Shown here: positions 8,084-16,858 of the stretch, one piece after another | How positions within the stretch are numbered: position 1 is the stretch's first letter | Layout of the letters: each line of letters starts with the position of its first letter | DNA from: JAICMB01 sp035295125 | Lineage (GTDB): Bacteria; Acidobacteriota; Terriglobia; Bryobacterales; Bryobacteraceae | DNA length: 35,903 nucleotides | Reading direction: 5' to 3' | Assembly (NCBI GenBank): GCA_035295125.1 | Contig: DATGJP010000057.1 | Coordinates: 1 to 35,903, forward strand | Program-made: the position numbers and the translations under genes | The notes under the pieces: generated by a model | Database searches by the model: none | What the model saw: only the letters and a program-made list of their open reading frames with translations | What the model was told of the DNA's origin: nothing

Positions 8084-8119
8084 GGCGGGTTAACAACCCG
8101 CCGCAGGCTAACAGCCTGC
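8084..8119. repeat. Twin adjacent perfect hairpins with identical AAC loops
   Basis: Hairpin 1 is GGCGGGTT-AAC-AACCCGCC (8084-8102). Hairpin 2 is GCAGGCT-AAC-AGCCTGC (8103-8119) and follows with no gap. They lie between the convergent ends of the FG-GAP gene and the GH28 gene, where a bidirectional terminator or a mobile repeat would sit. No T-run follows. Confidence 0.65.
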
Positions 8120-8154
8120 ATCACAGCCGTCCCGAACACGAAGCGCTAGACTGC

Positions 8155-9810
8155 TTATCGACGGTTGCCCCTCACTGCTTCGCTATTCGCATTGCCGGCG
8201 TACGATACCGGGGTTTCCGCGCGTGATATATCGCCGCCGTCAACCGTGATGTCTCGACTGGTGGGACCTTCGACGCGCAGGAATGCTCGGGCGGGCGTCA
8301 GAACGCGGGAGGCCGTGAACAGAAGATCCTGCGCTTCGACGCAGCGGATCAGCGACTCTGCCGCCGGGTTGCCCTGAGCGCTCAAGGCGTTGAATGCCGC
8401 ATCCGTAACGTGGTCAAGTACGACGGCAGGCCGCAGGTCCGGTTTTTCGACGTCGAACCGCACGCCGTTGAGGGTCAATCCTCGAACGTTGCGTGCGTAT
8501 AATCCATATGCGGGCGGTGTGCCGATCATAAAGTATTCGCCGGCCACTTGTGGGATGTCGCGCTTCGCCTCTTCAGCCGTGCCGCCGCCGCCATAAGTGA
8601 GGCGCATGTCTGCGAATGCAATATCTTCCAGAAATGCGTCGCCGATGGCATTGAGCACAATGCACTGCCGCGTCTCGCCCGGGCGGTAATTCGCCTGAAA
8701 AGCCATGTCGTCGAATTGCCTGCCTTCGGAGACCACGGTCGCCTGAAGGCCTTGAAATCGGATGCCGCGCACGTAGCCTCCGGACGGCGTCACCGCCGGG
8801 GCGTCTTTTTCCCGCGGTTTATCGCTCAGATTGATCGAGATCGGCCCCGTCACATCGTGCATGACCAGGTTGGAAAATACGATGTTCGATACTTTCGAGC
8901 CAGGGCCAAAGTGCATCTTGATCGGACAGCCGTAGGTCTGATAGATGACGCAATTCGAGATCACGATGTTTTCCGGATTGCCCCCGCCGAACCGGAACAC
9001 CGACCAGCGCGTACTGAAAGTACTGTTGCTGACCGTGACGTTGCGGCAACTTCCGAACAGGGCGCAGGCGTCATCCTGGGATTGAACATCGCAGTTCGTG
9101 ACGTGAACGTATTCGCTGCTGATGAAGTGAAAGCCGTCGTTGTTGCCGTTGACACGATTGTGAATGTGAATTCCGTCCATCCACACGTAACGGCTCTGGA
9201 TGACGCGAACGGAATGGAAGGCGCTGGCGGTGAGGTCGATGTCGCGAATCCGGAGATTCCGGCAGCGATAAAAGAGTAAGTGGTAGGGACGCAGCGCTCC
9301 ACCGCGTCCTGAGGGAGGCGCAACGCCACGCGAAGGGCTGCGAAACTGCGCCCCTTGGCCATCGATCGTTCCGGGACCTTCTACCGTGATGTTCTCAGCA
9401 TTCACAGCGAAGATCAGGCCGGTGTTTCCGTCTTCGAGAGTTGAATCGCCGCGCAGCGGTATGGCGTCGGCGGCTTGGTATTGTTTCCCATCGGCACTCC
9501 CCAAGAGCTTTCCTTGCGGCGCAATTCGCAGCGTCACGTTGCTTTTCAACTCGACGGTCCCGATGACGAAGACGCCGGCGGGGACGAGTACGGTACCGCC
9601 CTGCGCGTCGTGACAGGCGTCGACCGCGGACTGAACGGCCTCTGTCGCCAGGGTCTTGCCATCGCCCTTGGCCCCGAAATCCGTGATGTTGAACAGCCGG
9701 TCAGCCGGATGGGCCGATGGAGTCTGCGCGTCTGCCAGCCCGGCAATCGCGCCCGCAGCGGACGCCCCCGCGAGCCACTTGCGCCTCGATACGGAATCGC
9801 TAGGCTGCAT
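8155..9810 (-). CDS. GH28-like polygalacturonase (right-handed beta-helix), Tat-exported
   Basis: A 551-residue secreted enzyme with a twin-arginine signal (SRRKWLAGASAAGAIAGLA, residues 8-26). The fold starts with NITDFGAKGDGKT (41-53), the usual opening of pectin-active beta-helix enzymes. The GH28 catalytic signatures are present in variant form: NNDGFHF (223-229, acid D225), QDDACAL (245-251, D246/D247), RFGGG (about 273-277, in place of GHG) and PIKMH (296-300, in place of RIK). It should hydrolyse a galacturonan or related uronic acid polymer, but the altered motifs mean the substrate is uncertain. It is the last gene of the minus-strand operon, seven bases behind the fucosidase stop. 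The later part is a long helix without a second recognisable domain. Confidence 0.87.
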   Translation of the reverse strand: MQPSDSVSRRKWLAGASAAGAIAGLADAQTPSAHPADRLFNITDFGAKGDGKTLATEAVQSAVDACHDAQGGTVLVPAGVFVIGTVELKSNVTLRIAPQGKLLGSADGKQYQAADAIPLRGDSTLEDGNTGLIFAVNAENITVEGPGTIDGQGAQFRSPSRGVAPPSGRGGALRPYHLLFYRCRNLRIRDIDLTASAFHSVRVIQSRYVWMDGIHIHNRVNGNNDGFHFISSEYVHVTNCDVQSQDDACALFGSCRNVTVSNSTFSTRWSVFRFGGGNPENIVISNCVIYQTYGCPIKMHFGPGSKVSNIVFSNLVMHDVTGPISINLSDKPREKDAPAVTPSGGYVRGIRFQGLQATVVSEGRQFDDMAFQANYRPGETRQCIVLNAIGDAFLEDIAFADMRLTYGGGGTAEEAKRDIPQVAGEYFMIGTPPAYGLYARNVRGLTLNGVRFDVEKPDLRPAVVLDHVTDAAFNALSAQGNPAAESLIRCVEAQDLLFTASRVLTPARAFLRVEGPTSRDITVDGGDISRAETPVSYAGNANSEAVRGNRR

Positions 9811-9817
9811 TACAGGT

Positions 9818-11578
9818 TTACTGCTCGGGGGTGAGCTTCAGCGAGACCAGCGTCAACCCAAATTTCTGGTCCGGAGGAATGCCGTCGGCCAGCACTGTGG
9901 CCGAATATGTGCCGGGCTTGTCGATATGCACGGTGCCAAGCTTCGAGACTACGTGTCGCCAATAAGGACTCGCCGGATCGTTTTCCGTGCCGTTGTCCGC
10001 CACCACTCCAGCTACATTTTGCGATCCGACAAGGATCGTGATCTTTTGGCCGCCATCCCAACCCTTGCCGTACTTCTGTCCGGAAGTGATCAACTCCACC
10101 GCATAAGTACCGCTTCGCCGCGCACGGAACGCCCAGGCGATGGAATGGCCTGGATCCGTCAGAAACTCGACAACGCCCCGTGAATCGAACCGTGCTTTCG
10201 ACCCGGCGGGCTTGTGGAGATCTCCCAGGTACGCGGGCAGCGTGACGACGCCGTCCGGCTGTTGTTGGAGCATCGTGTCCACGTGCGGCGAGCCATCAAT
10301 GTCGAGTGCGATGACGGTGTCGTCTTCGTCGGGCGCTGACGCGGGTAACGCAATCGTCAGAGATCCGCCGCCCTCGTCTTCCACCTGCCTGATCTTCAGC
10401 GGTTGATGGTTCGCGAGCAATGAGGCGCTTTTCACTTTCGTATGCATGCCGTAAATGACTAACTCCTTTTTCGGCCAGACAAAGACGTGCAGATAGATTC
10501 GTCCGTTTCCAGTGGTGATGGCTCCCCAGGGCAGCGTATAGGGAAATGGGCTCGCGGAGGTAGCATAAATCGACTCGCCATTTGTCTTCATCCAAGTGCC
10601 GATTCGAGCCAAACGCTCGACGCTCTCCGGCGGAATCACGCCTTCGGCGGTCGGTCCGACGTTGAGCAGGTAGTTGCCGCCGCGTCCCGCCGTGGTCGCG
10701 AGTTGACGGATCAGAACCTGGGCTGATTTCCAGTTGTGGTCGTCTTTCTTGAAGCCCCAGGTATCGTTCATCGTGACCGGCGTTTCCCAGGGACGGTCAA
10801 CGCCGCCGACGGAGATCTGGTTGTCACCGGCCGACACATAATCGCCGAGATTGTGGCCGACGCGGCCGCTTACGAGGCACATCGGCTGCAGGCTGTGTAC
10901 GAGGTCGGCTAAGTGCTGGCTTTGCTGAACCGTGATGTTGCGCGGCGTATCGAACCAGATGAGCCCGATCGGTCCATAGTTGGTGAGCAATTCGCGAACC
11001 TGCGGAAGCACCTTGGAATCGTAGTATCGCTGGAAAGTCTTGGCGCCCTCATCGGGGAAATCCCAATCGTTTCCAACGGCGTCGGGTTCGTGCCAGTCCT
11101 GGGTTTGCGAGTAGTAGAAGCACAATTTCAAACCCGCTCTCTGGCACGCCGCCGCCAACTCTTTCATCGGGTCGCGATGAAACGGTGTCGCATCGACTAT
11201 GTTATACGGGCTGACCTTGGAAGCAAACATTGCGAAACCGTCGTGATGTTTCGATGTGATGGTGATGTACTTCATGCCGGCGTTCTTGGCAATGGCAACC
11301 CACTGGTCGGCATTGAACTTCACAGGGTTGAAGCCGGCAGCCAGTTTCTCGTAATCGCGGACGGGGATTTTGGCGTGGTTCATGATCCACTCGCCGAGCC
11401 CGTCGACAGGCTTGCCGTGCCACTCGCCGGCCGGCAGGGCGTAAATCCCCCAATGGATGAACATGCCGAAGCGGGCTTGGGTCCACCATTCGATGCGGCG
11501 CTCCGATTCACGAGGCGCGGTTTGCGGGGCCAGCGGCAACGTCGCCGCGATGGCCAAAATGCAGATCGATTTCTTCAT
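9818..11578 (-). CDS. GH29 alpha-L-fucosidase, exported
   Basis: A 586-residue enzyme with a signal peptide (KKSICILAIAATLPLAPQTA). The GH29 barrel carries RFGMFIHWGIYALPAGEWH (36-54), TSKHHDGFAMF (108-118) and LIWFD (206-210), in which D210 is the expected nucleophile. From about residue 450 to the end a beta-rich domain (VVEFLTDPGHSIAWAFRARR ... TYAVELITSG ... YWRHVV) resembles an NPCBM/CBM-type carbohydrate-binding module. It removes alpha-linked L-fucose from glycans, probably in the periplasm. Its ATG at 11576-11578 overlaps the TAA of the upstream receptor gene by one base, so translation is probably coupled. Confidence 0.93.
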   Translation of the reverse strand: MKKSICILAIAATLPLAPQTAPRESERRIEWWTQARFGMFIHWGIYALPAGEWHGKPVDGLGEWIMNHAKIPVRDYEKLAAGFNPVKFNADQWVAIAKNAGMKYITITSKHHDGFAMFASKVSPYNIVDATPFHRDPMKELAAACQRAGLKLCFYYSQTQDWHEPDAVGNDWDFPDEGAKTFQRYYDSKVLPQVRELLTNYGPIGLIWFDTPRNITVQQSQHLADLVHSLQPMCLVSGRVGHNLGDYVSAGDNQISVGGVDRPWETPVTMNDTWGFKKDDHNWKSAQVLIRQLATTAGRGGNYLLNVGPTAEGVIPPESVERLARIGTWMKTNGESIYATSASPFPYTLPWGAITTGNGRIYLHVFVWPKKELVIYGMHTKVKSASLLANHQPLKIRQVEDEGGGSLTIALPASAPDEDDTVIALDIDGSPHVDTMLQQQPDGVVTLPAYLGDLHKPAGSKARFDSRGVVEFLTDPGHSIAWAFRARRSGTYAVELITSGQKYGKGWDGGQKITILVGSQNVAGVVADNGTENDPASPYWRHVVSKLGTVHIDKPGTYSATVLADGIPPDQKFGLTLVSLKLTPEQ

Positions 11579-14500
11579 TAGAACGCGAACTTCATTGCAA
11601 GCTGCAACTGGCGGGGCGAGTTGGCAATGCTGTTGATCACACCCGCGCTTCCATAGCTCACCGTTCCTGTCGCGGCTGAATAGGACGGTACAATCGACGT
11701 CCCGGGTACGCCGAGCACCATGTGATTGAAGACGTTGAACCCTTCGGCCCGGAACTGGAGTGACTTCTTCTCACCGATCGGGATGTTCTTCACCAGCGCG
11801 AAGTCCAGGTTGATGAATCGCATCGACCGGAGAATGCCGATTGAGGAGTTGCCGAAGCCGTAGCCGGGCCCGACGGAGAGCGATGAAGGGCTGACGAAAC
11901 AGGCCGGGTTGTACCATTGCGAGATGCTTTGGTTGGCCGTCAGATTGCACCCCGGAATGATGCTCGGCCGGGCATAACCGGTGATGGAGCCGCCGGCGTT
12001 CGACAGATTGGCGGGATCAGTGCCCAAGGGCGCGACGCCCGCAATCGCTGAGGGAACGCAATTGGTAGTGATGGTCGCGGTGCAGACGGTTCCGCTGGCG
12101 CCGCCCCAGCTCGGATTGAAATTCTGGCCCGACCGCGCGATGAATGCAAAGTTGGTCTCCCAGTCGCCGAGAATGTGTGAGAACACGCCATGGCTGAGCC
12201 AGTGTTTGTTTTTCCCGAATGGCAACTGGTAAACTCCGCTCCAATTGAACAACAACGGTACGTCGTAGGCGCAAACGCCATATGCCAGGCGTGGACTGAA
12301 GAAGTACTGATTCGGAGCACCCTGGGAGCCATTCTCAGCGTTGAAATCTCCATTTGTGTCTGCCAGGCACTTCGACCATGTAAAGGCGACGAGAGTCTCC
12401 AGGCCATCTGAAAATCGCTTTTGAAATTGCGCCTGCAGGGAGTTGTAATTCGAGTAGCCGGTGGATTCGGAGTAGTTCCATCCCTGTGCGGCAAAGGGCA
12501 GGTACTGCTTCTGATTGATGGCTGCCGGGGTCAGCGGAGTGGAAGGACAGGTGAACCCCTGTGCGGGGTTATTCTGGCAAAACGGCCCGCCCTGGGGATA
12601 GTTTGCCTTGCAGCAGAAATCGAGCCGCTGGGTTTTGCTGCCCGCGTAGCCCACATAGAACATGCTTGTGGCCGTCAGTTGCCGTTCAATCTGGATGTTC
12701 CACTGGAACGACCGTGGATCGCTGTAATCGGGAGCGTTGGTATAGCCGCCGAAGGTCGAGCCCCACGGGGTCGGCGCCACCACGACGGGATTGCTGCCCG
12801 CCAGGCCCGGCAGTTGCGAGGTGTTGTAGCCGCCATAAGGGCCGCAACTCGCCGGATTATTGCAAATCGGGGCGATTGTCGGCGCCGGGGAGGCTCCGAT
12901 CGGAGCATTGTTCAACGTGTCGGCAACACCGCGGGTCCAGGGCCAGATGGATCCCTGGAGCATGTTCTCGGCGTATTGACTGCGATACGCGATGGGATCG
13001 TAGAAGATGCCGAAGCCAGCGCGCAGAACCGTCTTCGGCAGGAATTGCCATGCCGCTCCGACGCGGGGTCCTATGTTGTCACGGATGGCCTTCAATCCCG
13101 GCTGGCCGTTTGTAAAAGCAATGTTGTTCAAAGTGTTGTAGGTGACGCCGCCAACAGTGACATTGAACGCCGGATTTGAGCTGGACAGCCCGCCTGGGAC
13201 GCAAGGCGGCATTTGCGGGTCGCCGCATCCGGATGTATACGCGGAGGTCGCCTTGGACCCGATGATGTACTTCTGGTTGACGAGATCCAACGCGTTTACG
13301 GTTTCGGCGCTGGAGACGAGGAGCGCAACGGCGGGATCGTAGTCGTAGCGCAACCCGAGATTGATTGTCAGATCGGGACGCACGTGCCATTCGTCCTGAA
13401 CAAAAACGCCGACCGGGGCCATGCGCGCATGAATTTGCTCGTAGTACGGCACGTTCACGGTCAGCGCCGAAGGCACATCGAGAAGCATGGAGGCGAGCCC
13501 GTTGCCCTGATTCGCGCCGCAGGAAAACAGGCCGGAGGCATTCGTTGGGCATGTTTGCGCCGTGCTGGAATCGAATCGCTCGTAGGTGTTGATCTCCAGG
13601 CGGGTTTCGTACAGATACTCGCCGCCGAAGCGCAGGGTGTGTTTGCCGTGAATCCAGGTCAGGGACGTGTTCAGGTTGTGCTCGGGGTTCTCGCGATGCT
13701 GCGGCCCCACGTTGCCGATGCCGTTGTTGGACGAACCCGGGTAAGGGCTGCCGAGATTCAGGAAGAAACCAGCCGTGGCATTCAGGTTTGAGAAGCCGTT
13801 CTGAGTCTCAGGGGTGAAACCGTCGGGGTTGGTCGGATTGACGAGAACGGGGCGGAAATTGAAGCCGCCCCGGGCTTCAAGAATCAGGTTCGGCGTGAAG
13901 ACGTGATCCCAAGCGCCGCCAATGTTCCAGGTGTGAAAAGGACTGGGCGTGAGGGATGTCGTTCCCGGCACGATCCCATTGTTGTCGTCCCACATCATGT
14001 AGGCGCGTCCGAAGACCGTGTTCTTTTCGTTGAAGCGGTGGTCAATGCGCATGTCGTAGTTGTTGGCATTGTTGACGCTCGAGCGGGTGTCGAGGCAGTT
14101 GTCGACCGCGAAGGTGAGATTGGGAGTGAAGCCGCAATTGCTTAGGGCGGGCGCCGTGTACGCCTTGATTACGGCGGCGAGCTTCTGATCGATGAGGGCG
14201 GCCGGCAGCTTGTTGCACGGTGTCCCGCCTGCAGCCTGAATTCCATATCCGAGCTGGCCGAAAGGCGTTCCCGGGTTCTTCAGTGGCATGGGATTTCCCC
14301 CGGAGTCGCAGGTGAACGGCACGGCTGAGTTCGCGCCCGATTCGGCAAACGGATTGTAGAGCGTGTTGGGAGTGATCGCGGTCTTAGTGGCGTTCACGGC
14401 GCCCACCAGCTCGGGACTGACCTTGCCCGTGAAGTCGCCGGACAACTCTTCGGGCGTGGGTACGACAACATAGCTGGACGATGGCGTCGAATACCGCCAG

Positions 14501-15564
14501 CCCTCGTAAGAGAAAAAGAAGAAGGTTTTGTCGCGGATAATCTTTCCGCCGACCGTTCCGCCGAATTCGTGTTCCGAATATCCGATGGGCGAGGTGGGCG
14601 TCCCGGAGAGCAGGGCGCCGGCGGCGGCCGCCGACAGCGTTCCCGCGCTCACCTGATTCGACAGCTTGTTTGCCAAGGAGGGGCACAGGCCGGGCGTGCA
14701 GAATCCCGTGAACGGATTTCGGGCGTCGAAGATCTGGCTGCGCGCGAATTCCCACGCGGAACCGTGCAACTGATTCGTGCCCGACTTGGTGACGATGTTC
14801 ACCACGGAACCCAGCACGTTCCCATACTGGGCGTCGCTGTTATGGGACTGGACCTTGAATTCCTGAATGGTATCGGCGATTGGCGGAATCGCCCAGCCTC
14901 CATTGCGATCGTCAGTGTTGATGATTCCATCCATATAGAAGGCGTTGGAGCGGTTGCCCGCGCCGTTCACGGAGGGCCTGTACACGACGGAGCCAGGCAG
15001 GGAAATCATGCCGCCGTCCGGATTCCCGCCACCGCTGTTGCCCCCTTGAGCGGTGTTTACCGGACTGACGCCCGGCTGCGTGATCAGCAGCTCGCTAAAG
15101 TTACGACCATTCAGGGGAAGCTCGTGGATGGCCTGTTCGTCGATCGTGGTGCCTAGCTCGGTGCTGGCCCGCTGGAGCATGATATCGAGGGCGGTGTCCT
15201 TGACTGTTACGGTTTCGGTCACGGCGCCGACTTCGAGCGTGAGGTTTTGCGTGAGGGTCTGATTGACATCGAGCTTAAAAGCGGGTAACTGGACCTTCTT
15301 GAATCCCTCCTTTCGCACTGAGAGGACGTATCGCCCCGGCAGCAGGTTAATAATCGTGAACGCCCCATCGGCGGCGGAGAGCCGCTCGGTGGCGACATTT
15401 GTCTCCTGGTTGACTATGGTGATGCGGGCATCAGGGACTGAAGATCCGGTACTGTCCCTCACGATACCGGTTACGGCGGCATTCGGGGTCTGAGCCGAAA
15501 GGCTCAGGCTTAACCCAAGACACGCCAGAAGATGTGCTGCGACTGCGAAACGGGGCATACCCAT
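11578..15564 (-). CDS. Oar-like TonB-dependent outer-membrane receptor
   Basis: About 1,328 residues from ATG 15564, which has GGGAG nine bases upstream; further in-frame ATGs at 15573 and 15558 are possible. A signal peptide ends near SLSA|Q (residue 24). A carboxypeptidase-regulatory-like beta domain (about 26-115) opens AAVTGIVRDSTGSSVPDARI. The plug holds LPLNGRNF (149-156), a motif of the Oar-like receptors that are greatly expanded in Acidobacteriota. The remainder is a large beta-barrel ending in LQLAMKFAF, whose terminal phenylalanine suits outer-membrane assembly. It should import an oligosaccharide or related ligand using TonB energy; no TonB/ExbBD or SusD gene is seen. It is the first gene of an operon with GH29 and GH28 enzymes. 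Confidence 0.93.
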   Translation of the reverse strand: MGMPRFAVAAHLLACLGLSLSLSAQTPNAAVTGIVRDSTGSSVPDARITIVNQETNVATERLSAADGAFTIINLLPGRYVLSVRKEGFKKVQLPAFKLDVNQTLTQNLTLEVGAVTETVTVKDTALDIMLQRASTELGTTIDEQAIHELPLNGRNFSELLITQPGVSPVNTAQGGNSGGGNPDGGMISLPGSVVYRPSVNGAGNRSNAFYMDGIINTDDRNGGWAIPPIADTIQEFKVQSHNSDAQYGNVLGSVVNIVTKSGTNQLHGSAWEFARSQIFDARNPFTGFCTPGLCPSLANKLSNQVSAGTLSAAAAGALLSGTPTSPIGYSEHEFGGTVGGKIIRDKTFFFFSYEGWRYSTPSSSYVVVPTPEELSGDFTGKVSPELVGAVNATKTAITPNTLYNPFAESGANSAVPFTCDSGGNPMPLKNPGTPFGQLGYGIQAAGGTPCNKLPAALIDQKLAAVIKAYTAPALSNCGFTPNLTFAVDNCLDTRSSVNNANNYDMRIDHRFNEKNTVFGRAYMMWDDNNGIVPGTTSLTPSPFHTWNIGGAWDHVFTPNLILEARGGFNFRPVLVNPTNPDGFTPETQNGFSNLNATAGFFLNLGSPYPGSSNNGIGNVGPQHRENPEHNLNTSLTWIHGKHTLRFGGEYLYETRLEINTYERFDSSTAQTCPTNASGLFSCGANQGNGLASMLLDVPSALTVNVPYYEQIHARMAPVGVFVQDEWHVRPDLTINLGLRYDYDPAVALLVSSAETVNALDLVNQKYIIGSKATSAYTSGCGDPQMPPCVPGGLSSSNPAFNVTVGGVTYNTLNNIAFTNGQPGLKAIRDNIGPRVGAAWQFLPKTVLRAGFGIFYDPIAYRSQYAENMLQGSIWPWTRGVADTLNNAPIGASPAPTIAPICNNPASCGPYGGYNTSQLPGLAGSNPVVVAPTPWGSTFGGYTNAPDYSDPRSFQWNIQIERQLTATSMFYVGYAGSKTQRLDFCCKANYPQGGPFCQNNPAQGFTCPSTPLTPAAINQKQYLPFAAQGWNYSESTGYSNYNSLQAQFQKRFSDGLETLVAFTWSKCLADTNGDFNAENGSQGAPNQYFFSPRLAYGVCAYDVPLLFNWSGVYQLPFGKNKHWLSHGVFSHILGDWETNFAFIARSGQNFNPSWGGASGTVCTATITTNCVPSAIAGVAPLGTDPANLSNAGGSITGYARPSIIPGCNLTANQSISQWYNPACFVSPSSLSVGPGYGFGNSSIGILRSMRFINLDFALVKNIPIGEKKSLQFRAEGFNVFNHMVLGVPGTSIVPSYSAATGTVSYGSAGVINSIANSPRQLQLAMKFAF

Positions 15565-15619
15565 GTTGGTCATCTCCCAGGCAGCCGGCGGTCCTGGCCG
15601 GCTTGCACGAATCCCTGGA

Positions 15620-15648
15620 ATTATGCCGCATTCAGATGGTGTTGTCAA
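15620..15648 (-). promoter_or_regulatory. Predicted sigma-70 promoter of the receptor-fucosidase-polygalacturonase operon
   Basis: On the minus strand, a perfect -35 TTGACA (15643-15648) and a -10 CATAAT (15620-15625) are separated by exactly 17 bases. Transcription would start near 15613, giving a leader of about 50 bases before the receptor ATG. Confidence 0.7.
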
Positions 15649-15686
15649 TGGCGGACGGTCGCGAAATGCCAATCTTTATCGTTATA

Positions 15687-15698
15687 GTGAACGTTATC
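15687..15698 (+). promoter_or_regulatory. Candidate LacI-family operator, site A
   Basis: GTGAACGTTATC, centred on the palindrome AACGTT, lies about 40 bases upstream of the operon promoter -35. It shares the pattern GTnAACGyTAyC with sites B and C. A central CG palindrome is typical of LacI-family operators. Confidence 0.5.
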
Positions 15699-15755
15699 GG
15701 GTCGAGGCTGGACGTTTGGCCGAACTCCTTCCGGCAGGCAGGGATCGACTGGACC

Positions 15756-15767
15756 GTTAACGCTATC
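15756..15767 (+). promoter_or_regulatory. Candidate LacI-family operator, site B
   Basis: GTTAACGCTATC lies 17 bases after the stop of the LacI-family gene, with its centre 69 bases from that of site A. It matches site C at 10 of 12 positions. Confidence 0.45.
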
Positions 15768-15783
15768 GTTTTTAGCGGGTTGG

Positions 15784-16788
15784 TTAGGACCTGCGGGTGG
15801 ACTGCCGTACCACCAGACGAGGCGCTATGAGGAATTCTTGAGTGTCTAAAGGCTTCTTCGACTGCATGCACTGTACGAGCAACTCGGCGGCCTTTTCGCC
15901 CATCATGGAACTGCTTTGGTCGACCGTGGAAAGCGGCACGCGGAGCATGTCCGAATAGTGGACGTTGCCGGCGCCAATAACGGCGACGTCATTGGGGACG
16001 TCCACGCCCATCTCCAATGCTGCTTTGATCGCACCCACTGCTACCGGATCGTTGAAGCAAAAGACGCCGTCGGGCGGAGGGTTCATACGGAGCAGCAGTT
16101 GCATGGCGTGATAACCGGTATCGTCCGTGTAATCGCCAGAGGTGACGTAGTCCCGAGGAACGTCCATCGCGTGTTTTGACAAGGCGCGATGGTAACCGCG
16201 GAGCCGGCCCACGGCGGTAGGATTCTCCAGGCCGCGAATGTGCGCGATACGCCGGCAGCCTTGAGCTATCAGGTGTTCCGTCGCGAGTTCGCCGATATCT
16301 TCGTCTTTAACGCCGATGTAATGAGCCGCGACGCCAGCGGGCTTCCGATCAATCAGCACATAGGGAGTGGTAATGTCGCCAAGGAGCTTCTTATAGCTGG
16401 CCCTGGTGGCTTGCGCGGAAGCGATAATCAGGCCATCAACTTTACGCGTGAGCAGCAGACGAACCTGTCTGATTTCGCGATCGGCATTTTCTTCGGTATC
16501 CCCGATGACGATTTGGTAAGACAAAGGTTCGAGCTTGCGGGCAACGCCTTTTGCAACTTCCGCGAAGAAGGAGTGCATCAGGTCAGGGATGATCAGCCCA
16601 ACGATGTAGGTGCGTTTCGTCACGAGGCTTTGGGCGATCAGATTGGGCTGATAGTTCAACTCCCTGGCCCGTTTGAGCACCCGGTTGCGGGTCTGCTCGC
16701 TGACATCGCTGTGATTGCGCAGGGCCTTTGAGATTGTCATGAGCGAAAGACCGAGGTCTTTCGCTATGTCCTTCATCGTCGTAGTCAC
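15784..16788 (-). CDS. LacI-family transcriptional regulator
   Basis: A 334-residue regulator. The N-terminal HTH and hinge helix (MKDIAKDLGLSLMTISKALRNH, about 5-26, and on to LNYQPNLIAQSL) is followed by a periplasmic-binding-protein-like effector domain (TYIVGLIIPDLMHSFFAEVA ... DGVFCFNDPVAVGAIKAALEMG ... VPNDVAVIGAGN). GTG 16788 has GAGAG just upstream; ATG 16776 is the alternative. It lies between the operon it probably controls (receptor, GH29, GH28) and a divergent polysaccharide lyase gene. The effector is probably a sugar or uronate released from the substrate. Regulation of its own promoter is likely, because candidate operator C lies between the two divergent starts. Confidence 0.94.
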   Translation of the reverse strand: MTTTMKDIAKDLGLSLMTISKALRNHSDVSEQTRNRVLKRARELNYQPNLIAQSLVTKRTYIVGLIIPDLMHSFFAEVAKGVARKLEPLSYQIVIGDTEENADREIRQVRLLLTRKVDGLIIASAQATRASYKKLLGDITTPYVLIDRKPAGVAAHYIGVKDEDIGELATEHLIAQGCRRIAHIRGLENPTAVGRLRGYHRALSKHAMDVPRDYVTSGDYTDDTGYHAMQLLLRMNPPPDGVFCFNDPVAVGAIKAALEMGVDVPNDVAVIGAGNVHYSDMLRVPLSTVDQSSSMMGEKAAELLVQCMQSKKPLDTQEFLIAPRLVVRQSTRRS

Positions 16789-16826
16789 GATTCTCTCGAT
16801 TTATTTACGGCGACCATTCTCTCACA

Positions 16827-16838
16827 GTTAACGTTACC
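16827..16838 (+). promoter_or_regulatory. Candidate LacI-family operator, site C
   Basis: GTTAACGTTACC lies in the 70-base divergent region between the regulator and lyase genes. It sits immediately upstream of the lyase -10 and, in the other direction, over a possible -35 for the regulator (TTAACT), so one bound protein could control both. Confidence 0.55.
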
Positions 16839-16844
16839 TGTAGC

Positions 16845-16850
16845 GATAAT
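16845..16850 (+). promoter_or_regulatory. Predicted -10 element of the lyase gene, probably leaderless
   Basis: GATAAT lies eight bases before the GTG start at 16859. Transcription would then begin at or next to the start codon. No ribosome site is visible, which agrees with a leaderless mRNA. No good -35 is seen. Confidence 0.45.
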
Positions 16851-16858
16851 ATTGGGAC

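Noticed and set aside
7291..8139. 282-codon minus-strand frame rich in arginine and histidine
   Set aside because: Most of it is antisense to the FG-GAP/ASPIC gene, whose seven calcium loops and ASPIC domain are unmistakable.
12421..13179. 252-codon plus-strand frame
   Set aside because: It is the shadow of the TonB-dependent receptor gene.
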